Assembly (NCBI GenBank): GCA_031255655.1
Contig: JAIRSB010000124.1
Coordinates: 1-13,916 of the forward strand
From: Spirochaetaceae bacterium
GTDB lineage: Bacteria; Spirochaetota; Spirochaetia; Treponematales; Breznakiellaceae
DNA length: 13,916 bases
Direction: 5' to 3'
In this document: one piece after another, positions 1 through 7,485 of the stretch
Position numbering within the stretch: position 1 is the first letter of the stretch
Layout: the number at the start of each line of letters is the position of its first letter
The notes under the pieces: generated by a model
Told to the model about the DNA's origin: nothing
What the model saw: only the letters and a program-made list of their open reading frames with translations
Databases searched by the model: none
Program-made: the position numbers and the translations under genes

Positions 1-1249
1 AGCGCACGTTTTTTTGGACGGCGTGGAGGTAAAAGGGCGAGAATTCGATGCTGAGGCCGGCTGGCGGACAGTTAAAGTTAGCGCCTTCGGCTGGGAAGAC
101 GAGCAAAAAACGATTTTTATAGGCAGTGATAAAAGCGTTACCATCAATTTTGAACTAAAACGCGCCGCGTTCACTCTGGACGGATTGCGGGTAAGCCGCG
201 CGGTTTTCAATCCGTACGCTATGGGAGCGCGGGCTTTTGTATCAATCGACTTTAGCGTAAACGCGACGGGAAGCGGACGCTTCAAAGTTCTTGACAGCGC
301 GGACAATGAAGTGTTTTTATCAATATTCGACGAGTTCCGGCAAGCCAATCAGCATTATAGCTGGGACGGCAGGGACAGCGGCGGCGAAATTCTGCCGGAC
401 GGGGTCTATACAGTCAAAATCGAGGCGAAAGGTGGTGAAAACGGCGAGAGTTTGTCGCTGTCCGCTCCGGTAGAGATAGACGCTTCGCTGGAGGACACGC
501 CTGCCGCGCTTGGTTCCGCGCTGGCGGGCATGGTTCTTGTCCCGTTCGCGGCAAGCCAGCCTAAAGGCAGCTTCCAGATAGAGGCCGGAATAATAATCGG
601 AAATCTGCCGGATGTTTCCGTGCCTGCGAACGCGCTGCTGTTTTCCGCTGCCTTTTGTTTTACGCCGCTGGACACATGGCAGTTTGCCGCCGCCATAAAC
701 ATAAGACCGGATGAAAACGGTGCGTCCGTATCAGCCGCAGCCGGAAGCGTAAAAAAGGAATTGTGCGCGCCGGCCGGCCTCGTGCCCGGTATCGCGGCGG
801 CCGTCGGTTACGGGTTGGCAACGGGCGGCGGCGTATCCGGCGATGCCGGATACAGTGGACTAGAATCGGCAGGCGGCATAAAATCCGGCTTGCAGGCGGC
901 AGTCCCGTTTAGTTGGCGCGCCGGACGCCACGCCTCGCTGTACCTTGCGCCCTCCGCCTTGTGGGCATCTGAAGACGGCGCGCTGCGTGAGCCGCTGCCG
1001 TGGATAGTGCTTTCGTGGGGGGCAATGTTGCATTTCGGGCCGCTTTCCGCCGGAGCTTCGGCGCAATACCCAATCGCCACACGGGAAGGCATTGAAGGGC
1101 TTTACCCCGCGATGGCGGCGGAATTCCGTTTTAACCCGCCGCGTTCCAACCTTAGCGTGGGTCTACAGTCCGGCGTTTTTTTCGCTGACGCCGGTAACGG
1201 CGCCGGCGTGTACGTTTCCGGCGGGATGTTCATAGGGATGTTTTTTTGA
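1..1249 (+). CDS. PEGA / FlgD-like Ig / beta-barrel envelope protein, 5' partial
   Basis: The frame is open from the first bases of the window, so the true start lies upstream; the TTG at 14 is only an internal codon. About 416 codons are present, ending in TGA at 1247-1249. Residues up to about 57 look like a PEGA repeat (LDGVEV, then a GWRTVKVSAFGWE-type hairpin and an FELKRA end). Residues about 60-155 resemble the FlgD-type Ig fold: HYSWDGRDSGGEILPDGVYT is the hallmark. The rest is rich in Gly, Ala and alternating hydrophobic strands and ends in aromatic Phe (MFIGMFF), as outer-membrane beta-barrels do. I infer an envelope protein with periplasmic Ig-like modules and a C-terminal barrel; the specific role is unknown. 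Its stop overlaps the start of the next gene, suggesting co-transcription. The family call rests on pattern recognition only. Confidence 0.75.
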   Translation, partial: AHVFLDGVEVKGREFDAEAGWRTVKVSAFGWEDEQKTIFIGSDKSVTINFELKRAAFTLDGLRVSRAVFNPYAMGARAFVSIDFSVNATGSGRFKVLDSADNEVFLSIFDEFRQANQHYSWDGRDSGGEILPDGVYTVKIEAKGGENGESLSLSAPVEIDASLEDTPAALGSALAGMVLVPFAASQPKGSFQIEAGIIIGNLPDVSVPANALLFSAAFCFTPLDTWQFAAAINIRPDENGASVSAAAGSVKKELCAPAGLVPGIAAAVGYGLATGGGVSGDAGYSGLESAGGIKSGLQAAVPFSWRAGRHASLYLAPSALWASEDGALREPLPWIVLSWGAMLHFGPLSAGASAQYPIATREGIEGLYPAMAAEFRFNPPRSNLSVGLQSGVFFADAGNGAGVYVSGGMFIGMFF

Positions 1250-1947
1250 TGAAGGGCGTGGAAATACTGTATGAGGACGACGACTGCCTTGTCATCAATA
1301 AGGCGGCGGGGCTGCCGGTGCAGGGCGGGTGCGGCGCGGAAGTAAATCTGGACGCGATTTTGACGGCATTGTACAAACCACGCCCGTTGCTGGTGCACAG
1401 ACTGGATAAAGACACCTCCGGCGTAATCCTTACCGCAAAAAGCTCCGCCGCCGCCGCTTATTTTTCGCGGGCAATCGCCGGAGGGCAGGCGCGAAAACGC
1501 TACCTGGCCATTTGCAACGCGCCGCGAATGCGGCGCGACGCGGCATCAACGCAGAGCGTTGGTGTTGGTGAAGGGACAATTGACAGCGACCTAACGCAGA
1601 AGGGAGCGAAGAAAGCCGCCGTAACGCACTACCGCAGACTTGCCCGGAACGGAGAATATGCGCTGTTTCAACTGGAGTTGGGCACAGGCAGGATGCACCA
1701 GATACGCCGCCACATGGCGCAAAGCGGACAGCCGGTATTGGGGGACGGGAAGTACGGCGATTTTTCACTGAACAAGCGTTTTCGCAAAGAAAGCGGCGTA
1801 AAACAGCAGCTGTTGCATGCAGTAAACCTTGTTCTGCCGCGTCAAAACGGCGGCATACTGGAAATATCCGCCCCGCTGCCTGCTCATTTTCGCAAAGCAC
1901 TTGAAATTTTGGGGTTTTCCGGTGTGTTTGCGGCTGGCGGCGAATAG
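1249..1947 (+). CDS. RluA-family pseudouridine synthase
   Basis: Converts specific uridines in rRNA or tRNA to pseudouridine in the cytoplasm. The RluA signature HRLDKDTSG is at residues 50-58, with the catalytic Asp at 53. The later motifs KRYLAI, GRMHQIRRHMA (the conserved substrate-binding Arg region) and LGDGKYGD are all present in order. At 232 residues it is a compact member with no N-terminal S4 RNA-binding domain, more like the RluA/TruC/RluC core than RluD. I chose ATG at 1249 rather than the in-frame TTG at 1246, because the ATG overlaps the upstream TGA as TGATG, a usual arrangement for translational coupling. The family is certain; the target uridine cannot be told from sequence. 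It ends in TAG, which shows that TAG is used as a normal stop here. Confidence 0.92.
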   Translation: MKGVEILYEDDDCLVINKAAGLPVQGGCGAEVNLDAILTALYKPRPLLVHRLDKDTSGVILTAKSSAAAAYFSRAIAGGQARKRYLAICNAPRMRRDAASTQSVGVGEGTIDSDLTQKGAKKAAVTHYRRLARNGEYALFQLELGTGRMHQIRRHMAQSGQPVLGDGKYGDFSLNKRFRKESGVKQQLLHAVNLVLPRQNGGILEISAPLPAHFRKALEILGFSGVFAAGGE

Positions 1948-1981
1948 CTTATAAGCCGTTTTCGCTGAAAAAGTGGATTTT

Positions 1982-2015
1982 TTGAATTTGTTGGTGGCAG
2001 CCCACTATATAAAAT
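1982..2015 (+). promoter_or_regulatory. Candidate sigma-70-type promoter for the 2042 gene cluster
   Basis: TTGAAT at 1982-1987 is followed after 18 bp by TATATA at 2006-2011; an alternative pair is TTGTTG at 1988-1993 and TAAAAT at 2010-2015 with 16 bp between. The A/T-rich block lies 27-36 bp before the ATG at 2042. The start itself has only a short AAGG (2037-2040) as ribosome site. The 94-bp gap after the preceding stop fits a new transcription unit. Called by eye from consensus only. Confidence 0.45.
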
Positions 2016-2041
2016 GCGTATTTTTCCCGATAATGTAAGGT

Positions 2042-3433
2042 ATGGCTGATAATGAATTTTTGGAAAGATTAAAAAGCGCGTTGGATGCGCGAAAAGACTG
2101 GTTCGATAATTCCGAACTACTCAAACTCAAAGAAGAATTTACAACTTTTCACGCAAATGTTTCTACCCTTTATGACCTGTTCGCGAAAAGGGGTTTCATT
2201 GCGGAGGACATCTATAAAGAGGAAACTAAAGTTACTGAGTTGACCATCCCGCCTAGCGGTCCCTTTTCTGAAAACAATAAACGGGGGCAATTGGGGCAGC
2301 GGATAGCCGCACTGGACAACTCGCTCGATTTTTTGATTAACTTTCACGGACTTACCGTTTCAAGCCTGACGCAGGATAAAATTAAAACGATAATCGGCAT
2401 AGTAAAATATATAGACTGGCTGCACCTCACGCCGGATGGCATAAATATTACAACGCAGGCGGTAAGCGAGGTTGTGTCAAACATAAGACACGGGAACCTT
2501 GATCCGATTACGTCAAAAGTGCTCACAGATTCGCTGGCCGCGATTTCCGGGTCTACAAAAGTGATAATAAACACGTTGAAACTTCTAAACGATTTCAATC
2601 GTGAAAGCTATAAATACGATGTCCGAATAAATATTACAGCTTCAATGAAGGATTCCGAGGCAAATCTGGAGAACATCAGCGAAAAGTTTAACAAACTCAT
2701 GACAGACAAAATTCTTTATCCTGACCTTATAAACGAAATTATAAGAGAAGATTATTCCGCGGACTCGTTGTCTATGCAAGACGCCGCGATACAGCGGCTC
2801 ACCGTCGAGATGGGCAAGCCGGATAAAACCACTAAGGCGGATTCACCTTCTTTCAAGAAGGGATTGCTCAGCGGGCTTAATATTTTGTCTTCGGCGGTTT
2901 CCAATCTTTCCGAGATTTACGAAAAAATAAAAAAGAATCATGACCTTTTAGAAGATCAAAAAAACAATCTTTGGGAATTCTTAAAAAAAATCGTGGCGCA
3001 AATTATCAATTCCGACATGGGGCAGGCTGTATACGAGGTTGAATCAATAAACCCCAAAAACGGCAAAACCGTGCGGGAAAAACTAAATTTCAGCGGTTTC
3101 TGCACCATGTTGGAAAAACGGATGGCAATTTTGTCTTCATTTTCTCAAACTGGAGCCGCCGCGAAGAAACTTGCGGATATGGAAGAGGACAGCCTCGCGG
3201 AACTGCTTAGGCGCAACATAAAAGAGGTGCAAAACATTCATAAATTGCTTGATAGTCTCGACAACTATTTCAAGAAAATGACTGAAAAATCAACACGCGC
3301 AAGATTGAAGGGGATTAAGCCTGAGCTTTCCGCGCTGAAAAACGCGATTACAAAGGCGAGCGAAAAATTGCAGGATTACACCATTGGAAAAGAAGAAGAA
3401 GAACAGTTTAAGAAACTTGAAAACGGTGATTAA
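2042..3433 (+). CDS. Unrecognised helical cytoplasmic protein
   Basis: A 463-residue protein starting at ATG (MADNEFLERLKSALDARK) after AAGG. I do not recognise a family. It has no signal peptide and no clear membrane segment. It is rich in Lys, Glu, Asn, Ser and Leu with long predicted helices, for example around residues 280-330 (NLSEIYEKIKKNHDLLEDQ) and 395-460, which look like coiled coil. The C-terminus is very charged (KEEEEQFKKLENGD). Base composition is more A/T-rich than the first gene, but codon use looks genuinely coding and the frame is uninterrupted. It lies 25 bp before the start I favour for the OppA-like gene, so the two are probably co-transcribed. A clade-restricted spirochaetal protein is my guess. 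No function is proposed. Confidence 0.85.
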   Translation: MADNEFLERLKSALDARKDWFDNSELLKLKEEFTTFHANVSTLYDLFAKRGFIAEDIYKEETKVTELTIPPSGPFSENNKRGQLGQRIAALDNSLDFLINFHGLTVSSLTQDKIKTIIGIVKYIDWLHLTPDGINITTQAVSEVVSNIRHGNLDPITSKVLTDSLAAISGSTKVIINTLKLLNDFNRESYKYDVRINITASMKDSEANLENISEKFNKLMTDKILYPDLINEIIREDYSADSLSMQDAAIQRLTVEMGKPDKTTKADSPSFKKGLLSGLNILSSAVSNLSEIYEKIKKNHDLLEDQKNNLWEFLKKIVAQIINSDMGQAVYEVESINPKNGKTVREKLNFSGFCTMLEKRMAILSSFSQTGAAAKKLADMEEDSLAELLRRNIKEVQNIHKLLDSLDNYFKKMTEKSTRARLKGIKPELSALKNAITKASEKLQDYTIGKEEEEQFKKLENGD

Positions 3434-3443
3434 AAATAAAAGC

Positions 3444-3447
3444 GGAG
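3444..3447 (+). promoter_or_regulatory. Ribosome binding site deciding the OppA-like start
   Basis: GGAG at 3444-3447 lies 11 nt before TTG at 3459. This TTG yields a normal signal peptide. The earlier TTG at 3384 would overlap the upstream gene by 50 bp and add a 25-residue charged leader in front of the signal sequence. Confidence 0.5.
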
Positions 3448-3458
3448 ATTTTCGATAT

Positions 3459-5144
3459 TTGAAAGACTTAAAACCGCGCGCCGCTCCGCGCTCTTTGTTT
3501 TTTTTATTCGCGTTGCTTATAAGTTTTCCCATGTCCGCCACGGAAAGCACACGCGAAACACCGGAATACGCGCGAAGGCGTCCTCCGGTTGTCAACCGCG
3601 ATTCGCTTACGATGACCATGTCAGGCAGCGATATAGAGTTAGATTTCCGCAAATCGTATCTATCGGGCGAGGCTCAATTCTATACCGGTTTGTACGAGGG
3701 GCTTTTTTCGTATAATCCGGTAACTATGGAGCCGCTTTCCGCCGTGGCAAGCCGCTGGAATCTGTCTGACGATAAGAAAGTGTGGACATTTACATTACGC
3801 AGCTATGCCCGTTATTGGAACGGCGACCCCGTCCGCGCCATGGATTTTCGCAATTCATGGCTTTCCCAGCTTGAGCCGGGAAGCAATTCACCGTATTCAT
3901 CGCTTTTTGACATCATAGAAGGCGCTAACGATTACCGCACCGGACGCATTACAGACAAAAACAAAGTCGGGATAGAAGCGCCGGACGACAGGACGCTCAT
4001 CGTGCGTCTAATCTCCCCCGCTTCATTTTTTCCAAGCATGCTTTGCCATCATTCTTTTAGTCCGATACATCCATCAATGCTAAACGTGGATGACTGGTCA
4101 AAAACAGCTCCCATATCCAACGGGCCTTACTACCTGTTGGAGAATAGTGGGAAGACGAAAACGCTTGCCCGCAACGAATTCTACTGGGACGCGAACGAAG
4201 TAACACTCAAAACGATTACTGTAAAACTTACGGACGACGGGGACGAGGCTTCCGCGTTATGGAATTCCGGCAGCGTGCGCTGGATTTCTGGAGAAGTTAA
4301 TATCGAAACGCTGACCGATTTATCCAGCATAGTTGTGAACCCTATGTTTGCCACGCACTACTATTTCATCCGCTCGTTGCATAAACCATGGGACGACTGG
4401 CGCATCCGCCGTGCCCTCGCGCTCGCGCTTCCTTGGGATGAGATACGTGAAGGCTATCCCATGCCCGCGAACACTCTGATATATCCGATCATGGATTATC
4501 CCAGAATTGAGGGGCTTAGTTCGACGAACATAGAGGAAGCCAGAAAACTTCTTGCCGAGGCGGGCTATCCGGACGGCAAGGGCTTACCGGAGCTTGTTAT
4601 ACGGCTGCCTCCGGCAATGGAAGCGGCGCGTATAGGCGGACTAATGTCGGCGGCATGGATGGACAAACTGGGGGTTCCTGTAAGAATTGAAGTATTTCCG
4701 TTCGATAAATACTTCAATTCGCTTACGGAAGACAGTTATGATGTCGCTTCCTCAACATGGATAGGCGACTTCGCCGATCCTTACACATTTCTGCAAATGT
4801 GGCGGCGCGATTCCAACCTTAATGACGCACATTATGACGACCCTGACTATGAAAAACTGATAAACCGCTCTATGGGAGAGGATGGAGAGAAGCGTTGGAA
4901 AACACTTTCGGAGGCCGAAGAGCTTCTTTTGAGCAGAGCCACCGTCCTGCCGGTATCGTATAGCCTTGCCTTAAACATCGTCGATAAAAGCGAAGTGGGC
5001 GGCTGGTTCAGTAACGTACTGGACATACACCCGTTAAAATATCTTTCGTTCAAGGCCTTCAAGCCACTGCCGGGTGTGGTGTACGCATCTCCTGCCGTCG
5101 GTGAGCTTGTTAGTAAAGGCTCTCCCGCCGCGAACGGCAAGTAA
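3459..5144 (+). CDS. OppA-like ABC transporter substrate-binding protein (SBP family 5)
   Basis: Periplasmic binding component of an oligopeptide-type ABC importer. With TTG 3459 as start it is 561 residues. Residues 1-27 form a signal peptide (basic KDLKPRAAPR, hydrophobic SLFFLFALLISFP, then MSA before the likely cut). No Cys follows, so it is probably soluble rather than a lipoprotein. The family-5 pattern follows: YTGLYEGLFSYNPVTMEPL, VWTFTLRSYARYWNGDPVRA, then SNGPYYL, and the later lobe WRIRRALALAL with EARKLLAEAGYPDGKGLPE. Length and motif order are normal for OppA/DppA-type proteins. No permease or ATPase gene lies next to it, so its transporter must be encoded elsewhere. It sits between an unknown gene and moaC in a probable operon. 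The ligand could be peptides or another solute; sequence alone does not settle this. Confidence 0.88.
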   Translation: MKDLKPRAAPRSLFFLFALLISFPMSATESTRETPEYARRRPPVVNRDSLTMTMSGSDIELDFRKSYLSGEAQFYTGLYEGLFSYNPVTMEPLSAVASRWNLSDDKKVWTFTLRSYARYWNGDPVRAMDFRNSWLSQLEPGSNSPYSSLFDIIEGANDYRTGRITDKNKVGIEAPDDRTLIVRLISPASFFPSMLCHHSFSPIHPSMLNVDDWSKTAPISNGPYYLLENSGKTKTLARNEFYWDANEVTLKTITVKLTDDGDEASALWNSGSVRWISGEVNIETLTDLSSIVVNPMFATHYYFIRSLHKPWDDWRIRRALALALPWDEIREGYPMPANTLIYPIMDYPRIEGLSSTNIEEARKLLAEAGYPDGKGLPELVIRLPPAMEAARIGGLMSAAWMDKLGVPVRIEVFPFDKYFNSLTEDSYDVASSTWIGDFADPYTFLQMWRRDSNLNDAHYDDPDYEKLINRSMGEDGEKRWKTLSEAEELLLSRATVLPVSYSLALNIVDKSEVGGWFSNVLDIHPLKYLSFKAFKPLPGVVYASPAVGELVSKGSPAANGK

Positions 5145-5151
5145 AAAGCCA

Positions 5152-5649
5152 GTGGATGATTTCACGCATTTCGACAAACACGGGAACGCGATAATGGTGG
5201 ATGTCGGCGGTAAAGAGTTAAGCCGGCGAGAAGCCGTAGCCAAAGGAATGATAAGCCTGAACAAAAACACACTTTCCGCCATAAAAGACGGCGGCCTAAA
5301 AAAAGGCGATGTGCTGGGAGTTGCGCGTATCGCCGGCATTATGGCGGCAAAGAGAACCTCGGAGCTTATTCCGCTTTGCCATACGCTAATTTTTGATTCA
5401 TGCGCGATTGATTTTAACATTCTGGAAAACGCCGAAACTGAAGAGCAGCGCATCGAATCCGTATGCACGGTAAAACTTCACGGAAAAACCGGTGCCGAAA
5501 TGGAGGCCTTAACAGGCGTTTCAGTGTCGCTGCTGACGATTTACGATATGTGCAAATCAATTGAACGCGGCATGATAATTTCCGGCATAAGACTGGAAGA
5601 AAAATCCGGCGGTAAAAGCGGACATTGGCGTTCAAACGCCGTTCACTAA
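5152..5649 (+). CDS. moaC: MoaC, cyclic pyranopterin monophosphate synthase
   Basis: Catalyses the second part of the first step of molybdenum cofactor synthesis, converting 3',8-cyclo-7,8-dihydro-GTP (the MoaA product) into cyclic pyranopterin monophosphate in the cytoplasm. Diagnostic blocks are all present: MVDVGGKELSRREAVAKG near the N-terminus, KKGDVLGVARIAGIMAAKRT, the SELIPLCHTL loop with its conserved His, GKTGAEMEALTGVSV, LTIYDMCKSIE (conserved Asp and Lys) and the terminal KSGGKSGHW. GTG 5152 gives 165 residues, the usual MoaC length; upstream in-frame starts would add residues that match nothing and overlap the preceding gene. It begins 7 nt after the OppA-like stop, so co-transcription is likely, with only a weak ribosome site. 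No other mo- gene is in the window. Confidence 0.95.
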   Translation: MDDFTHFDKHGNAIMVDVGGKELSRREAVAKGMISLNKNTLSAIKDGGLKKGDVLGVARIAGIMAAKRTSELIPLCHTLIFDSCAIDFNILENAETEEQRIESVCTVKLHGKTGAEMEALTGVSVSLLTIYDMCKSIERGMIISGIRLEEKSGGKSGHWRSNAVH

Positions 5650-5654
5650 TAGGC

Positions 5655-6638
5655 TCATTCCGGCAGTATTTTCTTAAATTCGTCGAGGATAGACTGTTTC
5701 AAATCGGCAATCTTGCTTTCGATGTATGCCCCAGCCGCATTTTTATGTCCTCCACCACCAAAAACGGCGGCTATTTTTGAGACATCAATTGAATCCCGTG
5801 AACGAAAACCTATCGCGCATTGATTCCACGTGCTTTGGCGCAGCACAACTATCGCTTCTACTCCCCTAATCTGCGTCAAAAGTTGATAAAGCGTATCGGA
5901 ATCGCGGTTTTCTATGCCGTACCGCTCTGTTTCCGCCAATTCCTCGCAGCTAATCAGAAGCTTTCCATCAAAATAGCTTTCCGTGTTACAAAGCTCCGTC
6001 CCAAGCAGCAAACGTGAGTTTAGGGTTTTGCCACCGTATATTTCGGCGAAGGTTTCTTTCGGGCTCGCTCCCGCGTCGATAAGTTCCGCGGCTATCCGAA
6101 AAACATCCCCGTTTCCAGATGTGATGTGGCGGAAAAAACCGGTGTCTGTGCATATTCCAAGAAACAACAAACGCGCTTCTTCCTCCGTGATTTTCAGCGG
6201 CAGGGCTTTGAACAATGAAAAAATCAGAATAGTCGCGGACGGGGAACTCGGCTCAATATAAGCGCATACACTCCCGTTTTCTGCGGACGCTGTCGCATGG
6301 TGGTCTATTATAGCCAAAGGCAGTTTTTTTAGCGCTTCGCAGAGGCTGCCGGTTCTGGACGGTGACGAACAATCAATGATTATGGCAGCGGCGGAATCTG
6401 CCTCCTCTTCGCTTATTTCAGCGGAAAATAAATTTTTGTAGGGAATTGTTTCCGACTTTCTGAACGGTCCCGCCGATTTAAGCAGAGCCGTTTTACCAAG
6501 ACGGCGCAGTAAAGACGCCATAGCAATCGTTCCGCCTATACAATCGGCGTCCGGCTCCTCATGTCCGGCGAGGATAAATTTATCATATTTTTTTATAAAA
6601 TCGAGAAAAAGCGCTGGAGGCGTGAAAGAACCGCGCAT
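5655..6638 (-). CDS. DHH/DHHA1 phosphoesterase (NrnA-like)
   Basis: A bifunctional-type nanoRNase/pAp or cyclic-dinucleotide-product phosphodiesterase by family, acting in the cytoplasm. Metal-binding motifs are in the expected order: AGHEEPDADCIGG with Asp30 and Asp32, IIIDCSS with Asp89, the DHH triad at 112-114, GICTDTGFF with its Asp, and the C-terminal DHHA1 signature GGGH at 295-298 followed by KNAAGA. I chose ATG 6638 because AAGGAA stands 4 nt before it on this strand; the upstream in-frame ATG at 6686 would translate straight through the GC-rich hairpin at 6656-6679. At 327 residues it is normal for NrnA. Its stop is 5 bp from that of the convergent moaC, leaving no room for a separate terminator. 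Whether it prefers short RNA, pAp or pApA/pGpG cannot be told. Confidence 0.9.
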   Translation of the reverse strand: MRGSFTPPALFLDFIKKYDKFILAGHEEPDADCIGGTIAMASLLRRLGKTALLKSAGPFRKSETIPYKNLFSAEISEEEADSAAAIIIDCSSPSRTGSLCEALKKLPLAIIDHHATASAENGSVCAYIEPSSPSATILIFSLFKALPLKITEEEARLLFLGICTDTGFFRHITSGNGDVFRIAAELIDAGASPKETFAEIYGGKTLNSRLLLGTELCNTESYFDGKLLISCEELAETERYGIENRDSDTLYQLLTQIRGVEAIVVLRQSTWNQCAIGFRSRDSIDVSKIAAVFGGGGHKNAAGAYIESKIADLKQSILDEFKKILPE

Positions 6639-6655
6639 GAAATTCCTTAGATGGG

Positions 6656-6679
6656 CTGCCCCGCCTTGAAGGGCGGGGC
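6656..6679. repeat. GC-rich perfect hairpin upstream of the phosphoesterase
   Basis: TGCCCCGCC, a 6-nt TTGAAG loop and GGCGGGGCA form a 9-bp perfect stem. It lies between the stop of the secreted-protein gene (6742) and the start of the phosphoesterase (6638), both on the minus strand. No T run follows on either side, so it is not a textbook intrinsic terminator. It could be a dispersed palindromic repeat or an mRNA structure lying just before the ribosome site. Confidence 0.6.
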
Positions 6680-6741
6680 ATTGCACTCATGCTTTCCAAA
6701 TAAAATCGCAGTGAACCGTTTTTTTGCGGAAAACAGCAGTT

Positions 6742-7218
6742 TTATCGGACGATAATTATATCCTCAATGTTACTAATTTCGTCAATATTGACGTTCGGCG
6801 GCAATTTGCTGCCCCATGTTCTATGATTGACATCCCGTATAAACACTCTTACATGGTCGGTTTTACCATCTTTGTAGTATATAGTCATATACGGAAAAAA
6901 CTTTCCGTTGATAAGCCTGACCATTTCACCCTTCAACGCCTCTGTAGTGGCGGCTGTCCGCGTGAACCACTCTATCGGCAGCAGAATCGAATTCATTCTC
7001 AAACCGTTTTTGCGGTACTCAATCAAATAACCTTTGGGAGTCGAATAAATTTTTTCGATAGGCACCTGAAGAACGTAAAAATCAGAATTACTTACCGGCG
7101 GATCACCGGGGGCGGCGTCGTCCTGTGAAAACGCGGGAATTGCCAAAAATACGGATAACAAAGCAAACATATATACTGCCGCCGTCTTTTTTATGCTTTT
7201 TGTAAAAGCCATTTTCAT
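6742..7218 (-). CDS. Small secreted protein of unknown function
   Basis: A 158-residue protein with a clear signal peptide: MKMAFTKSIKKTA basic part, then VYMFALLSVFLAIPAFS, with AFS-Q as the likely cleavage site. The mature part (about 125 residues) is mostly beta-strand-like, with DFYVLQVPIEKIYSTPKGYLI, ILLPIEWF and PYMTIYYKDGKTDHVRVFI, and no Cys. I do not recognise a domain; it is presumably periplasmic. ATG 7218 is preferred to ATG 7230 because GGAGG ends 5 nt before it on this strand and overlaps the earlier ATG codon. It is transcribed divergently from uxaC and lies upstream of the phosphoesterase on the same strand, with a GC-rich hairpin between them. Confidence 0.8.
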   Translation of the reverse strand: MKMAFTKSIKKTAAVYMFALLSVFLAIPAFSQDDAAPGDPPVSNSDFYVLQVPIEKIYSTPKGYLIEYRKNGLRMNSILLPIEWFTRTAATTEALKGEMVRLINGKFFPYMTIYYKDGKTDHVRVFIRDVNHRTWGSKLPPNVNIDEISNIEDIIIVR

Positions 7219-7392
7219 AAAATCCTCCATGCTATTCGCGGTGGGTCTAACAACCCACAGTTAAATAATCTTTTAGTTTGATTAAGCCTCGCAAATAAAC
7301 ACCGCTCGCGAAATATTTAACCACAAATTTTACCTTGCGTGCGTGTGGGAGGCCTATGTAACTAGTTATTATAAACATTATCGGGATAATCT

Positions 7393-7414
7393 GCAAGCAA
7401 CTTGCTGTTTTTTT
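7393..7414 (+). terminator. Possible leader terminator or attenuator before uxaC
   Basis: GCAAG-CAA-CTTGC forms a 5-bp stem with a 3-nt loop, followed after TG by seven T. It points toward uxaC and lies about 72 bp before its start codon, so it could attenuate read-through. The stem is short, and chance or a regulator-binding palindrome are real alternatives. Confidence 0.25.
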
Positions 7415-7474
7415 GCGTAAATAGGGCAGCGGACTACTTGTTAATGCGAGGAATAGCCGCTAATCTTAACAAAT

Positions 7475-7480
7475 AGGAGA
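7475..7480 (+). promoter_or_regulatory. Ribosome binding site of uxaC
   Basis: AGGAGA ends 5 nt before ATG 7486. This selects the first Met rather than the second in-frame ATG at 7498. Confidence 0.75.
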
Positions 7481-7485
7481 CCGGT

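Larger units (their letters stand above)
7219..7485. promoter_or_regulatory. Divergent intergenic region between the secreted protein and uxaC
   Basis: This 267-bp gap must hold promoters for both directions. For the minus strand a weak candidate is TTGCGA, 18 bp, GATTAT (about 7272-7301). A leader hairpin GTGGGT-6 nt-ACCCAC is at 7241-7258. A perfect 10-bp palindrome TAACTAGTTA lies at 7359-7368 and could be a repressor site, but one short palindrome is weak evidence. A small stem followed by seven T is at 7393-7414. The uxaC ribosome site is AGGAGA at 7475-7480. Confidence 0.45.

Noticed and set aside
1430..1900. 156-codon open frame on the minus strand inside the pseudouridine synthase gene
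   Set aside because: It is the antisense of an intact RluA-family gene; its product is Arg/Cys/Ala-rich without any motif.
3384..3458. Earlier TTG start for the OppA-like gene
   Set aside because: It would overlap the upstream gene by 50 bp and place about 25 charged residues before the signal peptide; TTG 3459 has a GGAG and gives a normal leader.
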